From Ficedula albicollis (taxonomy: Eukaryota; Chordata; Aves; Passeriformes; Muscicapidae), in NCBI RefSeq assembly GCF_000247815.1, contig NC_021677.1, positions 15,530,657-15,594,656 on the forward strand: a stretch of 64,000 bases of DNA, read 5' to 3'. Each line of letters starts with the position of its first letter. Position 1 is the stretch's first letter. Below, piece by piece: positions 10,111 through 24,918 of the stretch. The translations under genes were made by a program, and so were the position numbers. Below the pieces are notes generated by a model. That model saw only the letters and a program-made list of their open reading frames with translations. It ran no database searches and was not told the DNA's origin.

Positions 10111-13100
10111 CTTCAGGGCAGAGCCCTTGAAGGGCTCATGGGCAATAAGAAAACAAAAAGAAAGTGGTGCTAGATTTGTAACTGAGCCACTTTGGTGCAT
10201 CACAGCTTGTAAACGTCCCTCTCAACATGTTCTTCCTGCCACCAACCTTCTTGCAATCTTCAACAAAGTGGCAGTAGGAAAATAAAAACCTAGACCTTGT
10301 GAAAAGTTTGAAAAGTTCTTATAAAAAGAAGCCTTATAAAACTAAGGGGGGTATCTTTAGGAGATCTTGCTCCAGACTTACATGTAGATCCAAGCATGGG
10401 TAACCTCTCCCATCTGTTTCAGCAGCTGCCCATAGTGTCCTGTCCTCCTGAGCTCTTTAATGTAGTTAATTTTTCAGCAATTTTTGCAACTGAAAAGGGT
10501 TGTTTTAGGTAACACTCCAAAAGAGTAAACTGAAGAGGCTGACAACATCCTGCAAAGTTCATTTGTCTCTTTCTCCAAGCAGCAGCTGACAGAACGAGAG
10601 GACACAGTCTTAAGCTGCACCAGGGGAAGTATAGGTTGGATCCTAGGAAAATGTTTTTTATGGAAAGAGTGATAAGGTGCTGGAGTGGTGGAATACACAT
10701 GGTGTATTTCAATCTCAGGAGCAGGTGAGGCTCAGCAGGTGTTTGCTTGCTCACACAGCACCACACAGGATTCAGAGTGCACATTCTTACACAGGCCAGC
10801 ACGTCTGAGGGCAGGGTGACTAACAGCATTCTCCAAATGAAGAGGTTGTTACATCATTTTCTTGCATCAAAAGCAAATTCTCCTCCTCACATTAGTCACA
10901 AACCTTCTCTTTGTTAGACTAAAATCAGTACCAAATAACACTGCTGAGTAAGTTCCAAATAAATTAGCTGAAATTCTGAAATAACCCCAAATTTTTGCCC
11001 CGTGGTTGCTTATGGAGAGGACTGCTCTTAATGAAAGGGTGTCCTGGTATTTCAGGAAGGGTTTCACTCTTAGCAGCTGAGAAAGAAATCACTAGCTGTG
11101 GCCAAATCTCTTCCTGGTCCAGGAACACTTCCTGCCTGTGAGCACGTTAATCTGTAACATATAATATCCTATTTCATGTGTAAGGAATGGCAGGGGACAG
11201 ATAATCACTCTTCTTCAGCAGGACCCATTTGGCAACCCACTTTTGATGTCAAGCATCATCCATCTGACAGTCAAGCCTGTGGCAGAATGTTTTTTAATTG
11301 CTCTGGGAAACTTCAGTGGGAGGTTATACATGTGCAATGCAAGGAATTTAATGCTAACTCTGTGGGAGAATCCAAAGGCTTTTCAAACAATAATCCATCA
11401 GAAAGCTTTCTAATGCCTAAAAAAACCCCAACCACACAACAAAGAGTAATAGAAAAAGTACTAGCCATATCTCCTCCCCTCCCACTACACCTTTTCTTAC
11501 ACGAGTGACGTCTCAAGGCAAACAAATTGGAAACTGTAAAACTCAGTGGATAGACCACAGGAGACCTGTGCAACAATCAGCTCTACCAAACTGGAATTTC
11601 AGGTTGCTTTCATCTCACAAAATAAGTTTTCATTTCGCTAGGGCCGTTCTAATAGGTAAAGCTAAACAATGCAATCTAATTTAAAGTCTTGCAAAAATTC
11701 TTTTAACCTGTTCCTTAATTGTGATTTAATGCCAAATTCTAGAGATGTGCCTGACCTTTTTCTAATTGGGCTAATTGCAGTTCTTATCTCAGTGCCCTCA
11801 TCTCCAGTCTCAAAAGCACAGCTCCCCTGCAGGATTTTGTTTTACAGTGCAAATGCTAAAGCTGAAGCTTGCTGAGTCCCAAAATTTTGTGCGTGCAGAG
11901 CACCACAGCTCCCTCGGTATCTTTGCAGAAGTGAAACAGGGAACATTGGAGCAATCATCTCCCTGATTGATGGCTAATTACAAACCCAGTGACCCAGGCA
12001 GTAGCATAACTCCTTCTTAAAGACCATTTGTGTGCGTGGTGAGGCATTAACATTTGTTAATTGGGCTATTAAACTGCTGTTAAAAATGGACATCACTTGA
12101 GGGCTCTGCTGAAGTACCACCCAGTTTGAAAATGAGGTTACTGATTTCAGACTGTCTGCATCACATCCAAATCTTCTCAGAAACTCTGGAAAGAGAATAA
12201 CTGCATTTGGTCCATACTGCCCAAAAGAACAACCCATAACTTTACTGGTAAATTGCACACCTCTTTCAAAGCAATGTGCTAACCTCACTAAGCCAGCAAA
12301 GAGGAAACAACCCACCAAAGTCATAACCAGCAGAAAAGTTGCTTTTTCTTGACAAAATTTAAAACATAAATAGTTAATTTCTGTTCGCTATTATTTCAGA
12401 CCTCATTATAGGCAAACACTTCAGTCTGCAAAGCTTTTCTGTTTTTCTTCAAAGGCACCCGATACTTCAAATATTTTTGTGTGGTCTGTTTTTATATATT
12501 CTATTCCTGGAGGTCCCTCTAGTGGCTGGAGTGTCAAGTTTATCTGGTCGGCTTGAAGGACTACAGATATTTCTCATAATAGACATACAGGTTTTCCTAA
12601 CGTTTGTAATTCCTCCTACTAAATAAATGTCAAATCAAATAAAAATATTTTTTCACATTACAGAAGAGGAAGAATGATCGGACCGACTTGATACATTATC
12701 CATATTTGAATAATGAATAATGGGAAGCTGGCAAAGAGAGGATCAAATTCCTGTAAGTACATGGAATTCAAGAAAGAATTTTCAGGTCCCCGTGAAGGAG
12801 GAAAGTTCCAGTCTCTAACCTCGGACTTGAATGACCAGAGTTCAGGAGCCAGTTCTCCCACAGACTTCCTGTGTGACCTCTGGTGTGTCACTGCTCTTAT
12901 TTGTGCCTCAGGTTGTCAATTTGTAAATGGGATAATAGCAGTGCCCTGCTTTGTGATGACAAATGTGGTTGCAGGTTAAGCACTCGGATTTGCTGGGCAA
13001 GAAGAGGGGCAGGAACAGTCACTATAAAGGTAGGGATGCAATAATTCAGATGTACAGATAGAACTAAGAGCACTGGAATTGCTGAATCAAGACACTGTGT

Positions 13101-16100
13101 TTTGAATGGAAACACAAACTTGAAGGAATGCTTTAGCTGTTGCTAGAACGTCATAAAGAGATTCTTTCTTGCATTTGCTCTTGGAGAAACTTCACCACCT
13201 GAACAGACTTGGAAAGGGACATCACCAGGCTTATCAACTGCATAGTAAAGCACTTCAGTGTCACTGATAACCTTGATTATTTAAGTTAAAGGCCAGCCAT
13301 TGCACACAAACCCCCCAAATACAGACCATCACCACATCAGTGGCTGGTTTTAACAATCAGAGGGGGACAAATGGGAATCCGCTGCAAAACCTCAAATTTT
13401 ATATTAGAAGACAATGTTTAATGCAATGAACATTCCAATGAAAGTTCCATCCTATAAGATCAAGGAATGTTAGTAATAATTCATTGCACATACACTGGCA
13501 GGGTGAGCAAGAGCTCAAGAATAAGAGCTGAATGAACAGTGTCATGAATTTGCAGGTGCATTTAGCAGCTTACAAAATCTTTAATCTCGAGCATCTGTAA
13601 GATAGTAATCAATTATGAATCTTCATACTCAAACATTTTTCCCTCTTAGCAGATTGGCATTAAGGCTGGAAGGCTACCAGGAAGGGAGATAGATGTACAG
13701 GTGTGATGATGGGTCAGAGTGGCCAGCAAATCTTACAAGGATTCTCCAGAAAAGTCAATGGAACCGTCTAGGGAAAGGGTTAATAATAAACACACCTATT
13801 TTGAGCAGAAGGGAGAACTCAGAAATAAAAGCCAACCTGACAGATTCCTGATGTTCAAACAGTACTTAGAAAGATAAAATCATGCAGGATTTCAACAGAG
13901 ACACTTGCAGAGTAAAACCCAGGAGGGACTGAGGTGGTCTTAATCAGGATCTGGTACAGTTCAGCCTCAGACCCAGTATTGCTCATTAACTGTAGATTAA
14001 ACTAAGAAAACCACTCATGTCTGATTTGGAGGGACACTTCTGCTTGGGCTGTGACTTTCACAGTCCCAGCACCTCCTGCTCTCTAACAAACCATTACTTC
14101 AGCTGGACAAAAATAGCTACTAACTCTAACACTTTCAGAGAACATTTCTTGGTTAAAGCCCTGCTTCATTTCAGGGTTTTATGCTTCAAGCAACTGCCAC
14201 TGCTGTAACAAAGATCAAAGACTTTTAATGACTGTCATGCTATGGAATTTAACACAAATACATTCCTAGAAATATAAGCATTAACAGGAACATAGATAAT
14301 TAAAATATACTGACATATAGATGTACAAAGGAAATTTTTAAGCAATTCAGAATTATTACATGGGTCATTGTGAGAGAACCAAAATTTGCTGTTCTCTTGA
14401 ACAGACAGAATTTGGATATCTCACTGGTTTATGTAATTTTACAGTCTAATCAAAAGGATGTATCAGAGATACATTTTCTAAATGTTTTAGAAACAAAAGC
14501 ACAAAGGAATGCACACTCACAGAAGAAAGGTGAGTTTAAAGCCTATGAAATAGTAAAATCTGTTTTAAGGACAGAGATTATTTATGGCATATATCAGCTC
14601 ATACAAGAAAACCCACAGCCCCAGTACAAACATATAGGGATCATACCACTCATTTTAATAGCGAAGGACAAAAATACTTGAAGAAACACATTACTGCAAT
14701 CATGAAAGAGTTGGGGCATATCTTTGATTTCTTCAAAGTGGCTTTTATTCACAGCAGTCAACTGAGCTGCAATAATTTATACCAAATGTGGTCTGTTACA
14801 TATCAAGAAAGGCCCACAGGCAAGTTACCTAAGAAAGCATTGTGGTGCAATTTTGTACTCTAAATGCAGAACAAATCCTTTAACAAATTTACTTTTAAGG
14901 CTGAGATGCTGTGCACCAAAATTTGAAGTTGTCAGTGAGGATAAGAGGACAGTTGCTTTTTAAACCTAAATCATTGAGAGAGCACCTTGACCACAAACCG
15001 GTGCTTTGGGAAATTTCTGTAGCTTGGGAAAGCATATGACTCTTCTCAAAGGGGATGAAGGATTAGTTACTGATGCATTTACTCAACATCCAGCTTATTG
15101 CAAAAATTTGAAAAGGTAATTAAGAAAATACCTTTACAGTTAAGTCCACTCCTGCTTGTTTGCTCCTGATACCTCTATGCTCCTCTACTGCTGGAGAGAA
15201 GTGCTAATTATTTGCATCTCCATCCAGAGCTTATTTCCATCCCAAAGAGCTGTTGATACCATCCTACACCAGCAACGTTTACTTCCACTGTCATAGGGAC
15301 CAGTGTGACTGGCAAACTGGCACCATCTTCATCTTCCCAAACAGGAAAAGGGAACAGCAGCCAATAAAAGCCACCTCAGTGCATCTCCAGCTCTGCAGAT
15401 GGATGGCCACTCCTGCTGCAGAGGACAGCCAGCAGGTAGGACCACAAAATATTCTACCTATGTTAAGAGATGCCTGTGATACAAGAAGGGATCTTTGCTT
15501 CGTCCACATTTTCTTTCCTCTTTCTCCTTTTCCAGTAATCATCAGCAGTACACACAAATCACTGCCACTCTGTCTTCCCACTGAATAATGAAATGTATGT
15601 AAAACTTTAAGAATTTCTGTCAGCAATTTCACAAGTTAGTTGTTGCTATCCTTTGTCCACGATCACTTTCAGAAGTGTTTTTGTTTTCAGTTCAGCAATT
15701 TGCTTTCCTTAGATAAATGGTAGCTAACTTAGTGTATTTGCCCTGCTCTTCAATTAGACACCAGAAGCATTCCACTAGTGCACTCTCCACCATTTAGACA
15801 ACTTTTGGGCTTCCACTAGAAATGTCTTAATAGACTCAGGTATTTAGCTGATCCTTGCATGCTATTTTGGCTGATATTAGCAGAACTGTTATAGTCAGAT
15901 AGGCTCTTTCTGAGACAGCAAAGTCTGTCCTCAGAAAGAGGAGCCTGGCCTCTGCTCCTCTGCACTGTGGTTTCCTACACTATGGGATTCTCCCACCAGC
16001 CCCACGATTTTAAGACAGAAATATGCACTAACAAATTTTCTTTCTGCTACTCTGCCTTCTTCTTTCATGTACTTGCTGTTCTCATCCTCAGCCCTTGAAG

Positions 16101-19100
16101 ACAGCTCCCAACAGTATCTTGGGGTTCAGAGGATGTCTGCTGTTCTGTGTCTGTTCTATTATTTGCATTCTCAGTTTTTCGTGCAATTTTTATTTTACAA
16201 GATTGCATGCAGAACAGCTGATTATCTAAATGCTGGATGAGAGAATTAAGGTAGAAAAAGCCCCCTTTATTTGATGTTTTCTGATAAAAGGTAATCAACT
16301 GCCTGTAAAGATTCTATATTCAGACAGGATCACAGAGAAGACAGCCAGAAATGCTGAAGAAACAGAGTTTGGCTAAATTTATTCTTCATTAACTTTTCAT
16401 CTTCAGCTGAGAAAGCCTCTTCTCCCACTGAATTTTGAAAAATAAAGTCAGTAAATGATAAAGGAGAATATCATCCTGAATATCATCATATTTGGTAAAT
16501 AATTTCAGCGTTTTTTTTCTGGTTCTAAGGGTCAGCTCAAGGGAATTGCTCATATCTATAGAATTAGGTACATGTATTCTCAGAGTACTAAGTCTATTGC
16601 CTTCAAAATAGGCTTTTTAAGATCTCCATAAAAGTAAACAATATCTGGCAATTAGTACCACCCCAGATGAGTATGTAACCAATTTCAGTTTTGTATTTAC
16701 TATTGTGCAGATACATATGTTTTCGTTTAAATATTAAAATCACAGTCAATGTGGAATAGGAAGCAGGATATTGACAGCAACAGTAGAAATCACACTAAAA
16801 TTCTTATAGCTGCTTTTTAACCTTGTATTAATTTGCATTAACTTTGCCTAATTCCATGCAGTTGTAGTTTTCACTTGTTTTATGAGAGGTGTGACAAATG
16901 AGAAAGTGACTTGTCAGTTTTTTCTTGGCTTGCATTCTGACATAAGCTAGAAGTTACATGTTCATCCTTGTGGATTTTTCTCTTTTTTTTTTTTTGACAG
17001 ACAGCCAAAGAGCAAATTGACTGTGATTTGCTGCAACTGTGGGTTAAACATCAGTACTATCCAGAAGAAAAAAAGAAAGATCAGGTTTCCTTGTAGTGGG
17101 CAATAGGCATACACATAAAATCTAGGGTCGGCAGGCTTGTTATATGCAGGGACTCCAAATTTCTGGGGGAAAAAAAGATCAAAAAAATACATCATAGGGG
17201 CATTCAGTGGGTCTGATTTCTAAAGGTGCAACACAGCCCAGTGAACTCAGGTGCTTAGGTCCAAGGTTTCCTGCAAATCCAAATTCAACTTCAGTTCTGC
17301 AGTGAATGGAAAAGGCAGAGATTTGTGTCTAACAAAGCAAAAACTTAGAACAGTTGATGAACCATTTTGCCAATACCGTTTTTGCACAATGCACCAAGTT
17401 CAGAGCTGTGTCTGCAGTTTTGTTAGATTTAAGAGACAAAGCAAACTAACTTATTTTCCTAAGGTTTTGAATTCTCAAAGTATATTCTGTATATGGCACA
17501 TGCAAAAGAGCTTCTTGGTTTTAAATTTACTTCCCCTTCGAGCTCACAAAATTTGCCTGAAGCACTGAGCAAGCTGTTGTAAACATGAGACCATGAAAGT
17601 AGCCACACAAGGAAACACAGCAAAGGGAGTTTTTCCACTCTAAAAACTGCTCTTTGCCATAAAAGAATGCATGTCTGTAGGCATGAAATTGAAAAAAAAA
17701 ATTGCACAGATGATGAACTGGAAAAGAAGTAAAGATTATTTTAGCATAGCTTGTAAACATTGATATGAGCTTAATGCTAGGAATTAATTTTGTGAAATCA
17801 GCTGTTGGCATGAAGGGAAACATTTGTGAACTTTTGCAGATTCAACAAGTATGATATACTAAGCTACTCACAAGTTGATCTGGGGAAAACCACTCTAAGT
17901 TATTTCAAGTCTTTCTATTTCCCAAGTGGCAGTCCTTTTTATTTTCTAATATTTTGGCTTTCCGTTCCATTTTTGTGTCCGTTGCTTTTAACAGTACTCA
18001 TTCGCCCATGCACGATCCAGTTTCAACTAAAATGTTCGGTTTTGGTTTTGTCTGCCTTGTCTGTCCATTGCCCTTCCTGAAGCACTTGCTTTGAATTGGA
18101 ACTACCCCAAATTTCTTGTATTTTCTTTCGGTGTGAACTACGGCTGCGGTTTCTCAAAACATTATTTCCAGAGAGTTGTGCAGCGTGCTGTACACCACAT
18201 CAGTGAAGTGAATTTGCTGAAAAATGGCCTGGGCAGAAATGAGTTCTTTTTAAGTGAACTCAGCCTGATTCAGAGTGAGGCCACACAAGGAGCTGTGCTG
18301 GCACAGCTTCAAAGCACCGTGCCATGCTGTGGGAACAGAGCAGGGAAGGTCCAGGGGTATTTGAAACTGGTGTCAGCCTTCCCCCACACCCCATATACAG
18401 CGTGCTATGCAAGCCCTGCCAACTCCTTTATGTTCATCAAACAGCCTTGCTGTGTGCTGTCTCTCATCACATCCATCTGCTCCTTACATTGTTTACTTCC
18501 CCAAAGTCTACGTTTCTCTTTTATCACCTCTCCACCCTCTCAGGTTTTCTCCCCAGAATAAATCCACTTTATGAAATTCGCTGGCTGACATCCACATGCA
18601 AATTTCTGCAGATTCACTAAAAGTACTTTATTCAAATAGCCTCTGGTCCTCTTTACTTTGTTAAGCAAATGAAGACAGAAACAAAAAGTCCAAGTACCTA
18701 TATTTGCATCAGCGTTTTGCACATTCATTTGTAAAGACTCGGTGCTAACCCTACCCAAACCAAAGCACTGCCCACTCTCCCAAAAAACAACGGGAAGGCT
18801 CCTTCGAAGCCATGGTTTGCTTCACATCCTGGTATCCTGGCAATTACAGGAAAGATCCAGCTCCAGAGCCATACTCTCGATATGTTCAAACTACCCTGCT
18901 TCAGTAACAAGACTCTCTTCCCACACATCTCTTCATAGCTTGCTTTTGTTGATGGGGATTTTTAAATCATTTTTTCCCTCTTCATTCAGTTGTTCTGATT
19001 TTTGATCATGCACAGACAGAGTAAAGAGAAATAACTTGATAGAACATTCTTTAGCAACTGCTGTTCTAGAAAGGAAACTGTCAACCCTGATGCTCTTAAA

Positions 19101-21780
19101 AGCTTCTAGTGGAGCCAATTCACATAAATATACCTGGAAACTTTACCCCTTTCTATTTTACTAGGGCTCTTCTATGCTTCACTTCTCCCCACGACTTTAA
19201 TTCAAGTTCCTGATTTCCTGTCTGGCCCTGTGTCTGCAAACTCATAAAAACCTCTGGTTTCTGAACACATTCCCAAGGTTACCAACCTGAGCTAGCCTCT
19301 CTCTGTCTCTGTCCTAGCCAGAGAGTGGAGAAACCTTCCCCCATAGGTTATTTTTGCATCCCTCTGGTCTCATCTCTGGCACTCAATGGCTTTCCTTAGC
19401 CCCCCTGTCTGAACGTGAGAGAAGTGTAGCACAGCATAATTCAAGCTGGACTTGTCTCGACAGTCGCTTTTCTTTTGTTCCCTTTTTCTATTTGTGCCAT
19501 TCTCAGAGATTTATTTGCTACAGGCATGACAAAGCCCTGTGCAGGACAGCTGGCCATGATTTCTGCTGGTGTGATTCACCACCCTCAGGTCCTTATGCTT
19601 TATTTAGCAATTCCTTGGCAATCACAGCAGATGATTCTGCTTTGTCATTAGGCTGTGATGCAGAAATGTCTCATGCATTCTTACCAGAATTTGCATGTGC
19701 TAATTCCTGACAAACATCTTCCAACGTTGCAACATAAATGTAAGATAATGTTTGTAATTGCACACAGATGTACGTACATCAGTTTCTCACACAGATATAT
19801 ATGCATTTATTTCCCACAGTAAATAAGATTTTTGTTTCACATTATATTTTTATATACTCACAACAATTACACATATTTTTCCCTTCATGGATTCTAGTTA
19901 ATGGCACCTTATAGCTCTCTTTCTCCACTGCATTTAACCCTGATTTAAGTACTGGTTTGTTTCTCCACACTTAAATGTACACACCAGTTAAAGCTGTCCA
20001 TTCAATTCACTTTTCAAGCACATGCTGAAACTGAATATTAAATTTGCAGTCTTTACTGTGTCCTTCAATTCTCTGGTATTCTTTATTCTGATCCTCTGCA
20101 TCAGCTTTTTTCTTCATATTTGGTAAATGAAAATGCAGCTACTATTGGAACCAAATAATTCCATTACATTGCTGCTGGCATTGGCCCAGTAAACTCACTG
20201 ATGCAGTTTTCCTGGAGTGAGTACTTGCACTAAAATCAGCAGGAGCATTTCCATTGGAAAAGTTACATAAGTGCATGTGTATCTCAAGGATCAGAGCTGC
20301 AGTTGCACATCCAGCTCTTAGGGTTTAAGGTCAAGTCCTTTAGGGCACAACATAGAGGTGCCATTGCAGTCAAGAGCTGCTGTCTGGTTGTTTTCCTTGT
20401 TCCTTATCCAGCAGAATAAGGGTTTTATTTGTTCCAAGGAAGTCTTTCTCAGAGCGTGCCCCTGCCCAGCCCTGACACCATTCTTCCCTTGAGCTTGTTC
20501 CTTGCTGTCCTAACCACAAAAAAACAACAAATCTTTCCTATTCCTTTTGCACTGGTAGACTATTAAATTCTCTTCAAACAACAAATCTTTCCTATCCCTT
20601 TTGCACTGGTAGACTATTAAATTCTCTTTTTTTCCTCCCTGTATTTCCCCCTGCTTTTGGTAGTACAATTCCCATTTGTCCAAGCTTTCCTTCTCTTTTA
20701 GCACAAGGTTTCTGCTCTTCTTGTTGCTCCAGCTGGTCTGTAATTCCCCTGAAGCCTGGCACCCAAATCCAAACATGATATTGCAGCTAAAGCTGTTCTG
20801 ATGAACAGCTGAGTGACCTCACACAGGCTGTTTATGCTGTCCTAGGTGTCATTTCGCTCCTGCAAGAACAGCACAGCATTACTCACATCTGCTCTGCCTG
20901 CAACCCTCATCCTTCCATCAGGGCTGCAGTTCAGCAAAAGGGATCCTGTTACCTGTGTTGGAAGCTGGCTGTTCCTGCTCAGGTGAAGTTCATTGTATTG
21001 GTCTTCATGGAGTTTTTCCCCTTATTATTCACTTCAATTAGTGTGAGCCCTGTTTTTTTCTGACCAATAGTTGAGTTTTCTTTTATGCTGGGATTGCTAG
21101 CTCACCCTGCACCAGTAAGGACACAGGAACTGGTGTAGTTCCACATGAAAGCATACTTGAAAGTTTATAAATCAATAGGTTTGCTTCATCTGCCACTGAA
21201 GCTAAGGGGAGGGGGGACTTTGTGACTGGTTTAACATCAGCATTAATATAGTCAATCATTTCACCTATATATTCAAATGTACACCTTGAGTGGGTGCAGG
21301 AATCTGATGTGATTAAGAGTCAAGGTGTGTCCCAGCCTGCTGATCAGCCTTCAAGTATGAAGGAGAATTCTAAGTCATGAGAGCTAATGACTGCCACACA
21401 CCTACTCTCTTAATGGAACCACTGCCCTTGAAGACACAACTGAGGTCAAACCACCCCTTGACCAGCCCATCTTCAAAGGACATTTTGACAGCCTCAAATC
21501 TGACCTCCCTTCCACGGACACAGACTAATCCTGGTTAAAATCTAAAGGAAGGGTGAAGCAGACCCACATTCCTCTCACTCCTCTGGAGGTGAGCAGTCTG
21601 TCCTTGTTGCCACACAAGGAAGTAGAGATGCACATTCACAGTGGACTAGGTGGCAGTGACAGTGGGTGGAAAGAGACAGTGGAAAGCAGTGAGAGATGTA
21701 GGAGAAAAGGCATGGCAGAGGGGGTGGGAGAGGAAGTAGAGACAGGAGGGAGAAAATTCCAGAAAGGTGAGAACATAGTA
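10111..21780. other. KCNQ1-TRPM5 intergenic region, middle part
   Basis: AT-rich single-copy-looking DNA. The longest open frames (156 codons at 18091-18561 plus, 136 codons at 10419-10829 minus) have no recognisable domain, and their composition looks like translated non-coding DNA. No RNA gene was recognised. A 54-bp duplication at 20526-20628 is listed separately. Confidence 0.5.
20526..20628. repeat. 54-bp two-copy tandem duplication
   Basis: AACAAATCTTTCCTAT begins at 20526 and 20580. The copies share a core ending in ACTATTAAATTCTCTT and differ at about one base. Confidence 0.9.
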
Positions 21781-21810
21781 GTCAAAACATTTCCCTGTGG
21801 TTCTGATCCC

Positions 21811-22249
<439 letters not shown>

Positions 22250-23815
22250 CTGAATAAATCCTTTAGAAAGGAATCTCTGCAAGGACTCTCCTTGTGGGGC
22301 TTCCCTTGAGCCATCACAGCTGCCCCCTGAAGCGATTCCTCCCTGACAATTTCCCACATCCCAGAAATCTCAAGTGCTGCAATCAGAAGTCAGAACCATC
22401 CAAAAGGAAGGAATAAAGAGCATTAGGACCTGCAAGCAGCAGCATCACTGGTTTATACAATGGTACAACTCCTACAACTGCCGTTCATGAGGTTAAAGAA
22501 ATAATTATTCACAAGACTGGCTGACACCTGGAATTATGTAACCAGGCCATCCCTAATGTAAATGACATTGACTCACATTTCCAGCTGTAGGTGCAACTGG
22601 CAATTGACTTTTCCTCATAATTGTCTTAACTTGCTTTACTAGTTAGAAATAGTTTTCGAGGTTGTATTTCAAATCTGGTAATCACTAGAGGCACATTCTT
22701 TCCATAGATGTTTGTATTTGTAGTCAATGGAACATCTAGGACAGAATCTGACCTGCAAACTTATATATGTAGCAGCAGCCTAGATAGAAATACATGTACT
22801 TAAATCTGAACCAGAACTAAAGATTTCTTGATATATACACAAAATTTTAAATATGAATGCACAAGATTTTTTTGTTTATTTTTTCCCTTACTCCTGAAGT
22901 TTTTCAGATTTGTTACCTTTAAGTAATCTTTTAATTAAATTTAATACAATTACATTCTCTTAGATAATGCAGGGGGAAAACAAGATATATAACAGGATAA
23001 AAGAAATGTTGGAAATTGCTAAAAAGTTTAATCAAAAATAGTATACATAAAGTGAGAAAATTATGAAGTATCATGCCCCATTGATTTTCATCCAAAAAGT
23101 GCTTGGACTCTCCTCCTCTTTCTGTCTGTCCATCCCCTCCCACGGCACAGGCTGATGCCTTGCAGTTAAGCCACGCTCTGTGACGTTTCAGTGACATAAG
23201 CTGGCCAGGGCTGAGCTGCCTGCAGTGGTATGTCCTGACCTCCACCACAGAGATTCGACCCAATTACTGTGACCTGACACACTTGCAATCTAGCACAGCC
23301 TCAACTCTCTCAGCAACAGCCCCTGAAACCACTAGTGTGAAAGCTGAAACCGAGCCAAACAAGACTGAGTAAAACCCAGGAGAAAGGTATTCTGAAAAAC
23401 CATAGCTGCATCACATAATTTGTTGATGCATGCTTACTCTGCTCGTTCAAGGACTTTGGTAGGATATCCACACGCTTTTTAAGAACAGAAGTGTTGACAA
23501 TCCAGGAGGAAATGACAGGGCTGATTATACCCTGCCCTGGCACACATCAGGGACATAACACAATCCGTGTGCCGCCTGGTGGGTGTGCAGTGAGGCTGCC
23601 CTGCAGGGCAAAGAGGGGGCAAGGTGAGGTGCAGCCCCTGAGCCGATCCACGCAGTGTTTGGTGGTTCTGCCCCTGACAGGGAGGGCTTGCACTGCAGGA
23701 GCTGAGACAGCTTACAGGGGGAGGTAAGGAAACACCAGATGTGCTCAGTCCGTGCTTGAGAAGCACGTGCACACACGTTACGCACAGGATTCTTCTGGTG
23801 ATTTTGCAATGTTCA
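22250..23815. other. Intergenic stretch between G tract and CR1 fragment
   Basis: Short overlapping open frames on both strands around 23480-23830 come from a modestly GC-rich patch and match no family I know. I see no gene. Confidence 0.45.
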
Positions 23816-23817
23816 TA

Positions 23818-24040
23818 ATAAAACAATCACAGATCAGTCAGGTTGGAAGGGACCATGGTGGGACATCTGGCCCAGCCTCCCTGCTCCAGCAGGGTCACCC
23901 CAGAGCACAGGATTGTGTCCAGATGGTTCTTGAATATCTCCACTGAGGGAGACTCCACACCCTCTCTGGACAATCTGTTCCAGTGCTCATCACCTGCACA
24001 GCAAAGAAGTTCTTCCTCATGTAACAGCCAGCTAACAGGT
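23818..24040 (-). mobile_element. CR1 LINE 3' end, 5'-truncated
   Basis: The plus strand reads GGTTGGAAGGGACCATGGTG, then CTCCAGCAGGGTCACC, GAATATCTCCACTGAGGGAG and AAGTTCTTCCTCATGT. This is the antisense of the canonical avian CR1 3' region (C-terminal ORF2 plus short 3' UTR). The element points leftward, with its 3' end near 23820 (ATCACAGATCAG). 5' truncation is normal for CR1. Confidence 0.93.
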
Positions 24041-24918
24041 GTTTTCCTCACTTTCCAGCCTTATAAAATCTTGTGAATAAAGCAGCTGTTTCTGCATCTT
24101 ACCTATTTTTGCCTCTTATACAGTTTTTCACCACCACTGAGAATCAGAATTCCTAAACTGAAAATAATATGCTATTTCTGGAAAAAAAAAATTAATTACC
24201 CAAATGCAAGAATGTTCCCTATAAATCTCAGCAGCCTAGTGTCTTTATTCCAATAGAGAAGTCATGGATAACTAGACTTAAAATGAACCACTTGAGGACA
24301 AATTAACCATTGGATTATTTTGTGAATTGCTGTCTATTTCAAGTTCATTGCTTGTGTGTAGTTATAAATATATGTGTACTATCTAGGACAGTGATGAACA
24401 GTGACTACAGTCACTTTAACTGAATGTGACTTAATTAATAAAAATTAATTTACAGTACCTGGAAATCCAGTCCTGAATAGTTTTTTTCCAATCAAATCCT
24501 TTGTTCTGTCATCAAGTTCCAGAAAGTGATCCCTACATGAATAATAATAAGTAATAAATAATGTGTTATTATTATTATATATAAACTATTCTTCACCGTA
24601 ATAATCTTTTCAATGCTCTTAGGAGATAAAGCTGTGACAACGATATTGAAGATCCAAGAGAAGTTCTCTTAGGTAAGACTCTTAACCAGACTAGTCTGTT
24701 ATGTCAGTGTTCACAGCAATCATTCTGTTCTCTCCAGAAGGGAGCAGCATGCAGGCAGGGAGAATGGGAATAAGAATCTCTGAAGCAGCGACCTCTGACA
24801 GGAGTTTGGGGTGGATACAAAACTGTGACATAGCTGGAGGGGAAGCAAATCATGAGAGGGTCCACAGCCACTCTCAGAGACAAATCATAGGGAAAAAGGC
24901 AACTCGTGGAAAAAACAA

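Noticed and set aside
10419..10829. 136-codon minus-strand open frame
   Set aside because: No family resemblance and overlapped by another open frame on the same strand; no support for coding.
18091..18561. 156-codon plus-strand open frame in the intergenic region
   Set aside because: No recognisable domain, no splice or promoter context, and composition like random sequence. Within the length expected by chance in a 22-kb gap.
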